Of a stretch of 64,000 bases of DNA, positions 41,139 through 49,068 are shown piece by piece. Both the position numbers and the translations under genes were made by a program. The DNA comes from Sphingomonas sanxanigenens (GTDB lineage Bacteria > Pseudomonadota > Alphaproteobacteria > Sphingomonadales > Sphingomonadaceae): assembly GCA_003240855.1 (NCBI GenBank), contig QFNN01000001.1, positions 62,001-126,000 on the forward strand, in the 5' to 3' direction. Numbering within the stretch: the stretch's first letter is position 1; each line of letters opens with the position of its first letter. The notes below the pieces were generated by a model. It did no database searches and was not told the origin of the DNA. It saw only the letters and a program-made list of their open reading frames with translations.

Positions 41139-42253
41139 CCCTCAGCATCACCAGCAGCTTCGACAGCGGGAATATCCGCGTCCTTTCGATCACTGATACG
41201 GGCGCCGATCTGGAGATCGTGACCGATCGCCAGTCGGACTTCTACCAGTGGTTCCATTTCCGCGTCGCCGGCGGCGCGGGCAAGGCGCTGACGCTGCGCA
41301 TCGTCAACTGCGCGGGATCGGCCTATCCGCTGGGCTGGCCGGGCTACAGCGCGCGCGTGAGCAGCGACCGCGAAACCTGGGCGCAGGCGCCGACCAGCTA
41401 CGCCGCCGGCGTGCTGACGATCAACGTCACGCCGGACAGCGACGCGCTCTACATCGCCTATTTCGCGCCCTATTCGTTCGAGCGGCATCTGGATCTCGTT
41501 GCGCGGGTGGCAGGGGCGCCGGGCGTCGCGCAGCGCGAGCTGGGCAAGACTCTCGACGGGCGTCCGCTCGACTGCCTCGTGATCGGCGAGGGGCCGAAGC
41601 CGGTCTGGCTCTATGCGCGCCAGCATCCGGGCGAATCGATGGCCGAATGGTGGATGGAAGGCGCGCTGGAGAAGCTGACCGACCCCAATGACGCGGCAGC
41701 CCGGCTGCTGCGCGAGAAGGCGACGCTTTACGTGGTGCCCAACATGAACCCCGATGGCAGCGTGCGCGGTCATCTGCGCACCAACGCGGCGGGCGTGAAC
41801 CTCAATCGCGAATGGCATGCGCCCTCGGCCGAGCGCAGCCCCGAGGTGCTCGCGGTGCGCGGCGCGATGGACGAAAGCGGCGTCGCCTTCGCGATGGACG
41901 TGCATGGCGACGAGGCGATACCCGCCAACTTCCTCGCCGGCTTCGAGGGCATCCCCAGCCTGAAGCCCGGACAGCAGGCGCTGTTCGAGCGTTTCCGCGA
42001 TACGCTGGCGGCGCGCACGCCGCTGTTCCAGGTCGACAAGGGCTATGCGATCGCGGCGCCGGGAACCGCCAATATGTCGATGTCGACGACGCAACTGGCC
42101 GAGCGCTATGGCGCGGTGTCGATGACGCTGGAAATGCCGTTCAAGGACCATGACGATCATGCCGATCCGGTGCATGGCTGGTCGCCCGCGCGCAGCAAGG
42201 AACTGGCGCATGCCTGCCTCGACAATCTCGCCGCGATGATCGACGCGATCTGA
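41135..42253 (+). CDS. M14-family zinc carboxypeptidase (cytosolic carboxypeptidase type)
   Basis: The 372-residue protein has no signal peptide. An N-terminal beta-rich domain ('DFYQWFHFRVAGGAGKALTL', 'YFAPYSFERH') characteristic of bacterial relatives of cytosolic carboxypeptidases precedes the catalytic domain. Zinc ligands are His and Glu in 'ARQHPGESMAEWW' and His in 'MDVHGDEAIPANF'. 'PNMNPDGSVRGHLRTNAAG' and 'NLNREW' are substrate-site motifs, and the catalytic Glu is in 'SMTLEMPFKD'. The substrate peptide is unknown. The start overlaps the lipoprotein stop by 4 nt. Confidence 0.9.
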   Translation: MTLSITSSFDSGNIRVLSITDTGADLEIVTDRQSDFYQWFHFRVAGGAGKALTLRIVNCAGSAYPLGWPGYSARVSSDRETWAQAPTSYAAGVLTINVTPDSDALYIAYFAPYSFERHLDLVARVAGAPGVAQRELGKTLDGRPLDCLVIGEGPKPVWLYARQHPGESMAEWWMEGALEKLTDPNDAAARLLREKATLYVVPNMNPDGSVRGHLRTNAAGVNLNREWHAPSAERSPEVLAVRGAMDESGVAFAMDVHGDEAIPANFLAGFEGIPSLKPGQQALFERFRDTLAARTPLFQVDKGYAIAAPGTANMSMSTTQLAERYGAVSMTLEMPFKDHDDHADPVHGWSPARSKELAHACLDNLAAMIDAI

Positions 42254-42275
42254 CAAGCATTGCGTTGGGGCCGGG

Positions 42276-42345
42276 CCTGTCGAAGCCTTCTTCTTCGGTT
42301 CACCGGGGGGAAGGACAGGACTTCGACAGGCTCAGCCCGAACGAA
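42276..42345. repeat. Dispersed inverted repeat, type B, copy 2
   Basis: CCTGTCGAAG (42276-42285) is the exact reverse complement of CTTCGACAGG (42321-42330), followed by CTCAGCCCGAACG. The same core occurs at about 779. It lies between the M14 peptidase stop and the gpmA ribosome binding site, within the probable gpmA leader. Confidence 0.65.
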
Positions 42346-42363
42346 GCAGACCAACAAGGAACT

Positions 42364-43059
42364 ATGCCCAACATGCCCAAGCTCGTGCTGATCCGCCACG
42401 GCCAGTCGGCCTGGAACCTCGAAAACCGCTTCACCGGCTGGTGGGACGTCAACCTGACCGAGCAGGGCGTCGAGGAAGCGCGCGCCGCCGGGCGGCTGAT
42501 GAGCGAGAGCGGGCTGGATTTCGATCTGTGCTTCACCAGCGTTCAGACGCGCGCGATCCGCACGCTCAACCTCGCGCTTGAGGAAATGGGACGGCTGTGG
42601 CTGCCGGTCGAAAAGGACTGGCATCTGAACGAGCGCCATTATGGCGGGCTGACCGGGCTCAACAAGGCGGAGACCGCGGCCAGGCATGGCGACGCGCAGG
42701 TGAAGATCTGGCGCCGCAGCTTCGACGTGCCGCCGCCGCCGCTGGAGCCGGGCAGCGCCTATGACCTGTCGACCGACCGGCGCTATGCGGGCATCGCCAT
42801 CCCCGCGACCGAGAGCCTGAAGGACACGATCGCGCGCGTGCTGCCTTACTGGGAGGCGAAGATCGCGCCCGAGCTGAAGGCGGGCAAGCGCGTCGTCATC
42901 TCGGCGCACGGCAATTCGCTGCGCGCGCTGGTCAAGCATCTGTCGAACATCCCCGACGCCGAGATCACCGAACTGGAGATCCCGACCGGCCAGCCGATCG
43001 TCTATGAGCTGGATGCCGAGCTGAACCCCACCGATCGCTATTATCTGAGCGAGCGCTGA
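42364..43059 (+). CDS. gpmA: 2,3-bisphosphoglycerate-dependent phosphoglycerate mutase
   Basis: The 231-residue glycolytic enzyme has the phosphohistidine motif 'LVLIRHGQSAWNLENRFTGW', 'WHLNERHYGGLTGLNK' and the second His in 'VVISAHGNSLRALVKHL'. It interconverts 3- and 2-phosphoglycerate. ATG 42364 follows AAGGAA; MPKL four residues later is an alternative. Type A repeat copy 3 follows the gene. Confidence 0.97.
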   Translation: MPNMPKLVLIRHGQSAWNLENRFTGWWDVNLTEQGVEEARAAGRLMSESGLDFDLCFTSVQTRAIRTLNLALEEMGRLWLPVEKDWHLNERHYGGLTGLNKAETAARHGDAQVKIWRRSFDVPPPPLEPGSAYDLSTDRRYAGIAIPATESLKDTIARVLPYWEAKIAPELKAGKRVVISAHGNSLRALVKHLSNIPDAEITELEIPTGQPIVYELDAELNPTDRYYLSER

Positions 43060-43090
43060 CGCCGTAGCGCGCCGTTCGATGTCTGTTATT

Positions 43091-43167
43091 CGTCAATGCG
43101 GGCGGCGCGAAGTAATCCAGATCGGCGTTCGGCGCCCCTGGATTGCTTCGCTGCGCTCGCAATGACG
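43091..43167. repeat. Dispersed inverted repeat, type A, copy 3
   Basis: The right arm 43138-43167 is identical to other copies, while the left arm 43091-43120 has diverged at several positions. It lies between the convergent genes gpmA and the diguanylate cyclase gene. Confidence 0.8.
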
Positions 43168-43202
43168 ACGACGGAGAGGCGCGGGACGGCGAAGATGCGT
43201 CG

Positions 43203-43793
43203 TCAGGCCGCCTTGCGGGTGCGCTTTACGCCGTACATGTCGCCGTCGGCGCGATCGAGCGCGAGTGCTGCTTCCGAATCATCCTCGGGCAGGATCGGCG
43301 CGATGCCGATCGAAACGGCGAGATTCAGGCCGCCGGGCAGCGGATTGGCGGCGATCGCCTCGCGCAACGCCAGCGCCTTCTCGCGCGCCGTATCCTCGTC
43401 GACATGATCGAGCAGGACGCCGAATTCATCGCCGCCGATGCGCGCAACGGTATCGGTGGTGCGGATGCGTTCGCGCAGGATGCGCGCGACATGGACAAGC
43501 GCGAGATCGCCGGTGCGATGGCCATGCGTGTCGTTGATCGACTTCAGCCCGTCGACATCGATGAAGAGCACGGCGGCGCTGTGGCCGTAACGCGAAACCT
43601 GCTGGGCGACGCGCTGAAGCTCACGCAGGAAGCAGCGGCGGTTGGCGAGCGGAGTGAGCGTATCCGTGTCGGCGAGCTGCTCCAGCTCGGCCACGCGCGC
43701 GGTGAGCTGCTCCACGGCCGCGCGCAGGGCCTTGTTCTCCGCTTCGACGCTGGCCGCATCCGCGGCCGAAACCTCCACCCCTTCGATCATCAT
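43203..43793 (-). CDS. GGDEF-domain diguanylate cyclase
   Basis: The 196-residue cytoplasmic protein has an N-terminal coiled coil ('ENKALRAAVEQLTARVAELE', residues 18-40) and one GGDEF domain. The active site reads 'RIGGDEFGVLL', intact, and an inhibitory R-x-x-D site lies exactly five residues before it ('RTTD'). It should make cyclic di-GMP as a dimer and be product-inhibited. No sensor domain or membrane segment is present, so the coiled coil probably sets the activity. Starts 43793 and 43790 are adjacent ATGs after GGGAG. It is divergent from purE. Confidence 0.93.
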   Translation of the reverse strand: MMIEGVEVSAADAASVEAENKALRAAVEQLTARVAELEQLADTDTLTPLANRRCFLRELQRVAQQVSRYGHSAAVLFIDVDGLKSINDTHGHRTGDLALVHVARILRERIRTTDTVARIGGDEFGVLLDHVDEDTAREKALALREAIAANPLPGGLNLAVSIGIAPILPEDDSEAALALDRADGDMYGVKRTRKAA

Positions 43794-43965
43794 CGGCAGG
43801 CTCCCTGAGTCGCTTTGATAGCCGCTGCAATGCACAACGCATAGTATGGGTGCGACATTGCCGGCAGTTGAACCGCTGCGCGCCATTGCCAGCGCGGCAG
43901 GCCGCCAGTAAAACGCGCCGCTCCGCAGCCCGGCGCTATGCCGGACATTCAGGGCAGGGGCAGGA

Positions 43966-44454
43966 ATGACAGACACGACGCCGCGCGTCGGCATCATCAT
44001 GGGCAGCCGGTCCGACTGGGAGACCATGCGCAACGCCGCCGAGACGCTGGAGCGGCTGGGCATCGCGCATGAGTCGCTGGTCGTTTCCGCGCATCGCACG
44101 CCCGACCGGCTTTACGATTATGCCAAGGCGGCGGCCGGGCGCGGGCTGAGCGCGATCATCGCCGGCGCCGGCGGCGCGGCGCACCTGCCGGGCATGGCCG
44201 CGGCGATGACGCGGGTGCCCGTGCTGGGCGTGCCCGTGGAATCCAAGGCGCTGAAGGGCATGGACAGCCTGTTGTCGATCGTCCAGATGCCCGCCGGCGT
44301 CCCCGTCGCCACCTTTGCGATCGGGCGCGCGGGCGCGATCAACGCCGCGCTGTTCGCCGCCGCGCTGATCGCGACGACTGACGCCGAAGTCGCCGGGAAG
44401 CTGGACGACTGGCGCGCGCGGCAAACCGCAGACGTTTCCGAAAGCCCCGAATGA
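43966..44454 (+). CDS. purE: N5-carboxyaminoimidazole ribonucleotide mutase
   Basis: The 162-residue class I PurE enzyme has 'VGIIMGSRSDWETM', 'VVSAHRTPDRLYDYAK' and 'IIAGAGGAAHLPGMAAAMT'. It moves the carboxyl group from N5-CAIR to give CAIR in purine synthesis, acting after PurK. Its stop overlaps the purK start by 4 nt. Upstream 172 bp is shared with the divergent diguanylate cyclase gene. Confidence 0.97.
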   Translation: MTDTTPRVGIIMGSRSDWETMRNAAETLERLGIAHESLVVSAHRTPDRLYDYAKAAAGRGLSAIIAGAGGAAHLPGMAAAMTRVPVLGVPVESKALKGMDSLLSIVQMPAGVPVATFAIGRAGAINAALFAAALIATTDAEVAGKLDDWRARQTADVSESPE

Positions 44455-45518
44455 AGCCGATCGCGCCGGGATCGACGATCGGCATATTGGGCGGCGGCCA
44501 ACTGGGCCGGATGCTGGCGATGGCGGCGGCCTCGCTCGGCTATCGCACCCACATCTACGCGCCGGAGGCGAGCGGGCCGGCAGCCGACGTATCGGCGCGC
44601 TGGGTGCGCGGATCCTATGACGATGCAGAAGCGCTTGCCGCCTTCGCGCGCGAGGTCGACGTCGTCACCTATGAGTTTGAGAATGTGCCGGTGGCGGCGA
44701 TCGCCGCGATCGACCGTATAGTGCCGGTGCGTCCAGGCGCGAAATCACTGGAGGTCTCGCAGGACCGGCTGGCCGAGAAGAGCTTCGCGCTGGCCGAGGG
44801 CGGACGCCCCGCCCCCTTCGCCGCCGTCGACGACCGCGACGGGCTGGCGCGCGCCATCGCCGCGATCGGGACGCCCGCAATCCTGAAAACGCGGCGGATG
44901 GGTTATGACGGCAAAGGCCAGGCGCGGATCATGACGCCGGCCGACGCCGATGCAGCGTGGGATGCGATCGGGGGGCAGCCCGCGATCCTCGAAGGCTTCG
45001 TGCGCTTCGAGCAGGAATATTCGGTGATCGTGGCGCGCGGGACGGACGGCGCGACCGTGCATTGGGACGTGCCCGAGAATGTCCACAAGGCGGGCATACT
45101 CGACACCTCGACCACACCGGCGGGCGGGCTGATCGCGGCGCAGACGCCCGATGCGATCGGCTTCGCCAGGCGGCTGGCCGAGGCGCTGGGCCATGTCGGA
45201 GTGATGGCTGTCGAGTTTTTCGCGGCCGAGGACGGCCCGGTATTCAACGAGATGGCGCCGCGCGTCCACAATAGCGGGCACTGGACGATCGAAGGCGCCA
45301 TCGCCTCGCAGTTCGAGAATCACATCCGCGCGATCTGCGCGCTGCCGCTGGGCGAGACGCGGCTGACCGCGCCGCGCGTGACGATGCGCAACCTGATCGG
45401 CGCGGATGTCGACGACTGGGCGGCGCTGGTCGCCGAGCCGGGGCTACACGTCCACCTCTATGGCAAGGGCGCGGCGCGGCCCGGACGCAAGATGGGGCAT
45501 GTGACGCGGCTGGGCTAA
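44451..45518 (+). CDS. purK: N5-carboxyaminoimidazole ribonucleotide synthase
   Basis: The 355-residue ATP-grasp enzyme carboxylates AIR with bicarbonate and ATP. Motifs: 'TIGILGGGQLGRMLAMAAAS', 'VDVVTYEFENVPV', 'ILKTRRMGYDGKGQARI' and 'EDGPVFNEMAPRVHNSGHWT'. It forms an operon with purE through a 4-nt overlap. Type A repeat copy 4 lies 14 bp after the stop. Confidence 0.97.
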   Translation: MKPIAPGSTIGILGGGQLGRMLAMAAASLGYRTHIYAPEASGPAADVSARWVRGSYDDAEALAAFAREVDVVTYEFENVPVAAIAAIDRIVPVRPGAKSLEVSQDRLAEKSFALAEGGRPAPFAAVDDRDGLARAIAAIGTPAILKTRRMGYDGKGQARIMTPADADAAWDAIGGQPAILEGFVRFEQEYSVIVARGTDGATVHWDVPENVHKAGILDTSTTPAGGLIAAQTPDAIGFARRLAEALGHVGVMAVEFFAAEDGPVFNEMAPRVHNSGHWTIEGAIASQFENHIRAICALPLGETRLTAPRVTMRNLIGADVDDWAALVAEPGLHVHLYGKGAARPGRKMGHVTRLG

Positions 45519-45532
45519 ACGCCGCCGACAAC

Positions 45533-45610
45533 TGTCACTGCGAGCGCAGCGAAGCGCCCCTGTTGGACGCCAGGCATCGTCTGGATTGCTTCGCTGCGCT
45601 CGCAATGACG
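45533..45610. repeat. Dispersed inverted repeat, type A, copy 4
   Basis: The right arm 45581-45610 is identical to other copies; the left arm (about 45533-45562) retains the first 21 positions with one change and then diverges. It lies between the convergent genes purK and the 101-residue hypothetical gene. Confidence 0.8.
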
Positions 45611-45699
45611 GAATGGATCAAGCACCGTTCAGGTAACTGATGTGCCCGATGCTGAGCCGAAAGGCGCAGGCGCCCAATGTGAGCGCCTGCGCCGAAAGA

Positions 45700-46005
45700 T
45701 CAGCCCTTGCGGACGCCGCTGAGCGGCGAGGTGCCGAAGGCGCCGGCGGTGATGCCGCCGGTGATCGCATCGCCGTCGATCGTCGCGGTGCAATCGAGCG
45801 TCAGCGGAAGCGGAACCTTCATGTCCATCTTCCAGGTGAGGGTGTTGCCTTCATATTTGCCGTCGATCACGTCGAGCGAGCCCATGGCGCCGGCATTGCT
45901 GCCCGTCCAGGTGCCGTCGGGCGAGGTCTTGACCGTCAGCACCGACTTCTGCTCGCCGAGCGGCGACTTCGTTACGCAATCCCATTCGCCATCAAGACCG
46001 GCCAT
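45700..46005 (-). CDS. Conserved small beta-rich hypothetical protein
   Basis: The 101-residue product has no signal peptide ('MAGLDGEWDCVTKSPLGEQK'). It consists of alternating short strands with Gly/Asp turns ('GMGSLD'-like and 'TLTWKMDMKVPLPLTLDCTA'), suggesting a small beta-barrel of lipocalin-like size. I do not recognise a named family. An AAGGAGAG ribosome site and a 21-nt gap after the M16 peptidase gene indicate that it is cotranscribed with that gene. Confidence 0.75.
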   Translation of the reverse strand: MAGLDGEWDCVTKSPLGEQKSVLTVKTSPDGTWTGSNAGAMGSLDVIDGKYEGNTLTWKMDMKVPLPLTLDCTATIDGDAITGGITAGAFGTSPLSGVRKG

Positions 46006-46026
46006 GCCTTCTCTCCTTTTCGAGAC

Positions 46027-48876
46027 TCACTGCGCGCTTGGCGCCGCGACCACCTCGACGGGCAGGCCGAGGCTGTCAAGCTGGGGGCGAACCGACTTCG
46101 CATCGCCGACGATCACCCAGGTGAAGGCCCTGGGGTCGATCGCCGCGCGCGCCGCAGCGTCAAGCTGGGCGGGGGCGAGCGCGCGATAGCGGGCGGCGAC
46201 ATGGCTGTAAAAATCGTCGGGGCGCTTGAACATCACGTTGTTCTGCATCCCGGCGAGCACGGCGCCGCCTGTTTCAAAGCTGCTCGGCATCTCGCGAATC
46301 GCATTTTCGACGAAGCGGTCGCGCTCGACCGGGGTGACGCCCTTATCGGTCAGGAAGGCGGCGATGTCGGCGCGGAGGGCAGCGATGGCCGCCCCCGTCT
46401 TGTCGGCCTGCACGGGTGCGACGACGAGATAGGGCACCGGGCCGGCATAGCGGCTGAAGCGGCCGGCGACGCCGTAGGACCAGCCCTTGGCCTCGCGCAG
46501 ATCGCTGTTGAGGCGCGAGAGGAAATCGTCGCCCAGGATGTTGTTGGCGATCAGGGTCGCGGTCAGATCGTCGCCGCCCTTGAGCGGCGTGACTTCGCCG
46601 CCGAGAATGTAGGATTGCGGCGAATTGGGCCGATCGACGAGGATGATGCGCGGGCTGGGCGCGGGGATCGCGGCGCCCAGATCCTTGACGCCGGGCGCGC
46701 CGACGCCGGCCCAGTTGCCGAAGCGCGCCTCAAGCGCCGAGCGGACCTCGGCCAGCGGACGATCGCTGACCACGAAGATCGTCGCCTTGTCCGGCCGGAT
46801 CCACGCATTGTGGAAGCCGACCAGCTCGTCGCGCGTCAGCGTCCTGACCACCGCAGGATCGCCCGACCCGCCGGCGGCGCGGCCATAGGGATGATCCTTG
46901 CCGAAAAGCAGCGGCGGCAGCGTGCGCTGCGCCAGCGCGCCGGGATTGGAAAGCTCCGATGCGATCGCGGCAAGCTGCTGGTTGCGCAGCCGCTCGACCT
47001 CAGCCGGTGCGAAGGCGGGATTGCGGACGATGTCGGCGAGCAGATCGAGCGAGGGCGCAAGATTGGCCGAAAGCGAATAAAGGTTGATCCGCGTCGTATC
47101 CATCGTCGCGCCGACGCTGATATTGGCGCCCAGCCTCTCCTGCTGTTCGGCGATGGCGATCGAATCGCGCGTCCGGGTGCCCTCGTCGAGCAGGGCTAGC
47201 ATCAGCGCCTGCGTGCCGGGACGCTTGGCCGGATCGGCGGAGACGCCGGCGTCGAAGCTGAACGTGATGCTGGTGATCGGAACCGCGGTGCGCTGGGCAT
47301 AGACGATGCCGATACCGTTGGAGAGCGTGGCGCGGGACACGGTCGGGAACGTGAAGTCGCTGACAGGAGCGACGGCGGGGAGCGCCCAGCGATCGGCGGC
47401 GGACGACGCAGCGACGGGGACGGTTCCCCCCTGCCCGTCCGGCCCGCGATAGAAGCGCGGTGCGAACTTCGCCGCGCCCACCGACGCTGAATCCTGATAG
47501 GCGGCGCGATCGCCCGGCGTGACGGTGAGCGCGAAAACGGGGCGCGACAGCCATTTCGCCAGCGCCGCCTTCACCTGATCGGGCGTGGTCGCGGCATAGC
47601 GCGCAAGATCCGCCTTATAATGGGCCGGATCGCCCGAATAGAGCAGCCCTTCGGCAAGAATCGCCCCCTTGCCGCCGAAGCTGCCGACTTCCTCCAGCCC
47701 CGCGATCCGCGCCGAGATCTGGCGCATCACGGTGCGCTGCACTTCGTCCGCGCTCGGGCCGGTCTTGACCAGGTCGGCGATCACCGCATCGAAGCGCCGG
47801 GCCGCGACCGCGGGATCGACGCCGGGACGCACGTCCATATAAGCCTCGAACCAGCCCATTTGCGCAAATTGCTGGACATCGGCGGTGACGGCGACAGCCA
47901 GCTTGTCCCTGCGGACCAGTTCATTGTCGAGCCGCGAACTGGCGAGGCCGCCAAGCACGGTCGCGCCAATATCGAGCGGAATGGCGTCGGCATCGCCAAT
48001 GCCGGGGGCAGTCCAGAAGCGATAGATGCGCGTCGTCGCGACGCGATCGGTCATCGCTTTCTGCGCGGCTGCGGCGAGCGTCGGCACGCTGACCGCGATC
48101 GGCCCCTGCGGCGGACCGGCGGGAATGTCGCCAAAATAACGCTCCACCAGCGGGCGCGCAGTCTTTGCGTCGATATCGCCCGCAAGAACGAGAATGGCGT
48201 TATTGGGGCCGTAATGCTGGCGGAACCAGCCCTTCACATCGTCGAGGCTGGCTGCATCGAGATCGGCCATCGATCCGATCGTCGAATGGCCATAGGGGTG
48301 ATCGGGCGGCACCGTGCCGGCAAGCTGCGCATATTCGACGAGGCCGAAGGGCTGGTTGTCGCCCTGACGCTTCTCATTCTGGACGACGCCGCGCTGGGCA
48401 TCGAGCTTTTCCTGCGTCACCGCGCCGAGCAGGTGGCCCATGCGATCGGCTTCCATGAACAGCGCAAGGCCGAGCGCGCCTGTCGGCACGGTTTCGACAT
48501 AGTTGGTGCGATCGAACCAGGTCGAGCCGTTGGTCGGCGTCGAGCCGGCGGCGATCAGCGGCTCGTCGAAATTGGGAACATGTTCGGACCCGCCGAACAT
48601 CAGATGCTCGAACAGATGCGCGAAGCCGGTGCGTCCCTTGGGCTCATGCTTCGAGCCGACATTATAATAGACGGTGACGCCGACGATCGGCGCCTTGCGG
48701 TCAGTGTGGACAAGGACGCGCAGCCCGTTGGGCAGCGTGAACTGTTCATAGGGAATGCGCACCTGATCGACGAGGCTCGCGACCGGCGCGGGGCGATTCG
48801 CCTGCTCGGCGGGCTGCGCCATGAGCGGCGAGGCCCCGGCGAGCAGAGCGGCGATCAGGAAAGCGGTGCGGCGCAT
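46027..48876 (-). CDS. M16-family zinc metallopeptidase (two-unit, pitrilysin type)
   Basis: The 949-residue protein has a signal peptide (MRRTAFLIAALLAGASPLMA). The N-terminal catalytic unit has the inverted zinc motif H-x-x-E-H (His87, Glu90, His91) in 'FAHLFEHLMFGGSEHVP', and a distal Glu is likely in 'QRGVVQNEKRQ'. The second, inactive-looking M16 unit begins near residue 500 ('RATLSNGIGIVYAQRTAVPI'). It probably degrades peptides in the periplasm in a clamshell manner. A conserved small gene follows 21 nt later. Confidence 0.93.
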   Translation of the reverse strand: MRRTAFLIAALLAGASPLMAQPAEQANRPAPVASLVDQVRIPYEQFTLPNGLRVLVHTDRKAPIVGVTVYYNVGSKHEPKGRTGFAHLFEHLMFGGSEHVPNFDEPLIAAGSTPTNGSTWFDRTNYVETVPTGALGLALFMEADRMGHLLGAVTQEKLDAQRGVVQNEKRQGDNQPFGLVEYAQLAGTVPPDHPYGHSTIGSMADLDAASLDDVKGWFRQHYGPNNAILVLAGDIDAKTARPLVERYFGDIPAGPPQGPIAVSVPTLAAAAQKAMTDRVATTRIYRFWTAPGIGDADAIPLDIGATVLGGLASSRLDNELVRRDKLAVAVTADVQQFAQMGWFEAYMDVRPGVDPAVAARRFDAVIADLVKTGPSADEVQRTVMRQISARIAGLEEVGSFGGKGAILAEGLLYSGDPAHYKADLARYAATTPDQVKAALAKWLSRPVFALTVTPGDRAAYQDSASVGAAKFAPRFYRGPDGQGGTVPVAASSAADRWALPAVAPVSDFTFPTVSRATLSNGIGIVYAQRTAVPITSITFSFDAGVSADPAKRPGTQALMLALLDEGTRTRDSIAIAEQQERLGANISVGATMDTTRINLYSLSANLAPSLDLLADIVRNPAFAPAEVERLRNQQLAAIASELSNPGALAQRTLPPLLFGKDHPYGRAAGGSGDPAVVRTLTRDELVGFHNAWIRPDKATIFVVSDRPLAEVRSALEARFGNWAGVGAPGVKDLGAAIPAPSPRIILVDRPNSPQSYILGGEVTPLKGGDDLTATLIANNILGDDFLSRLNSDLREAKGWSYGVAGRFSRYAGPVPYLVVAPVQADKTGAAIAALRADIAAFLTDKGVTPVERDRFVENAIREMPSSFETGGAVLAGMQNNVMFKRPDDFYSHVAARYRALAPAQLDAAARAAIDPRAFTWVIVGDAKSVRPQLDSLGLPVEVVAAPSAQ

Positions 48877-49068
48877 AGCGGGTCTTTCATCGTCGAGGGG
48901 CCGCCAGTCTTAGCGAGGGTGTGATCAGGCGCAATCCGGAGCCGGAGGAAGCCCGCCTCGATCGACCAACGGCCGACCAGCGTCGACCAACGACATTGCG
49001 CCGGCCCGAAGGCTCGACACAGGGTCGCGGCGCGGCCAGTAAGGGCCGACAATTCAAGAAGGGTCGAC

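Noticed and set aside
17893..45610. The type A repeats as a CRISPR array
   Set aside because: Copies are kilobases apart, are inverted repeats themselves, and have no regular spacers or cas genes.
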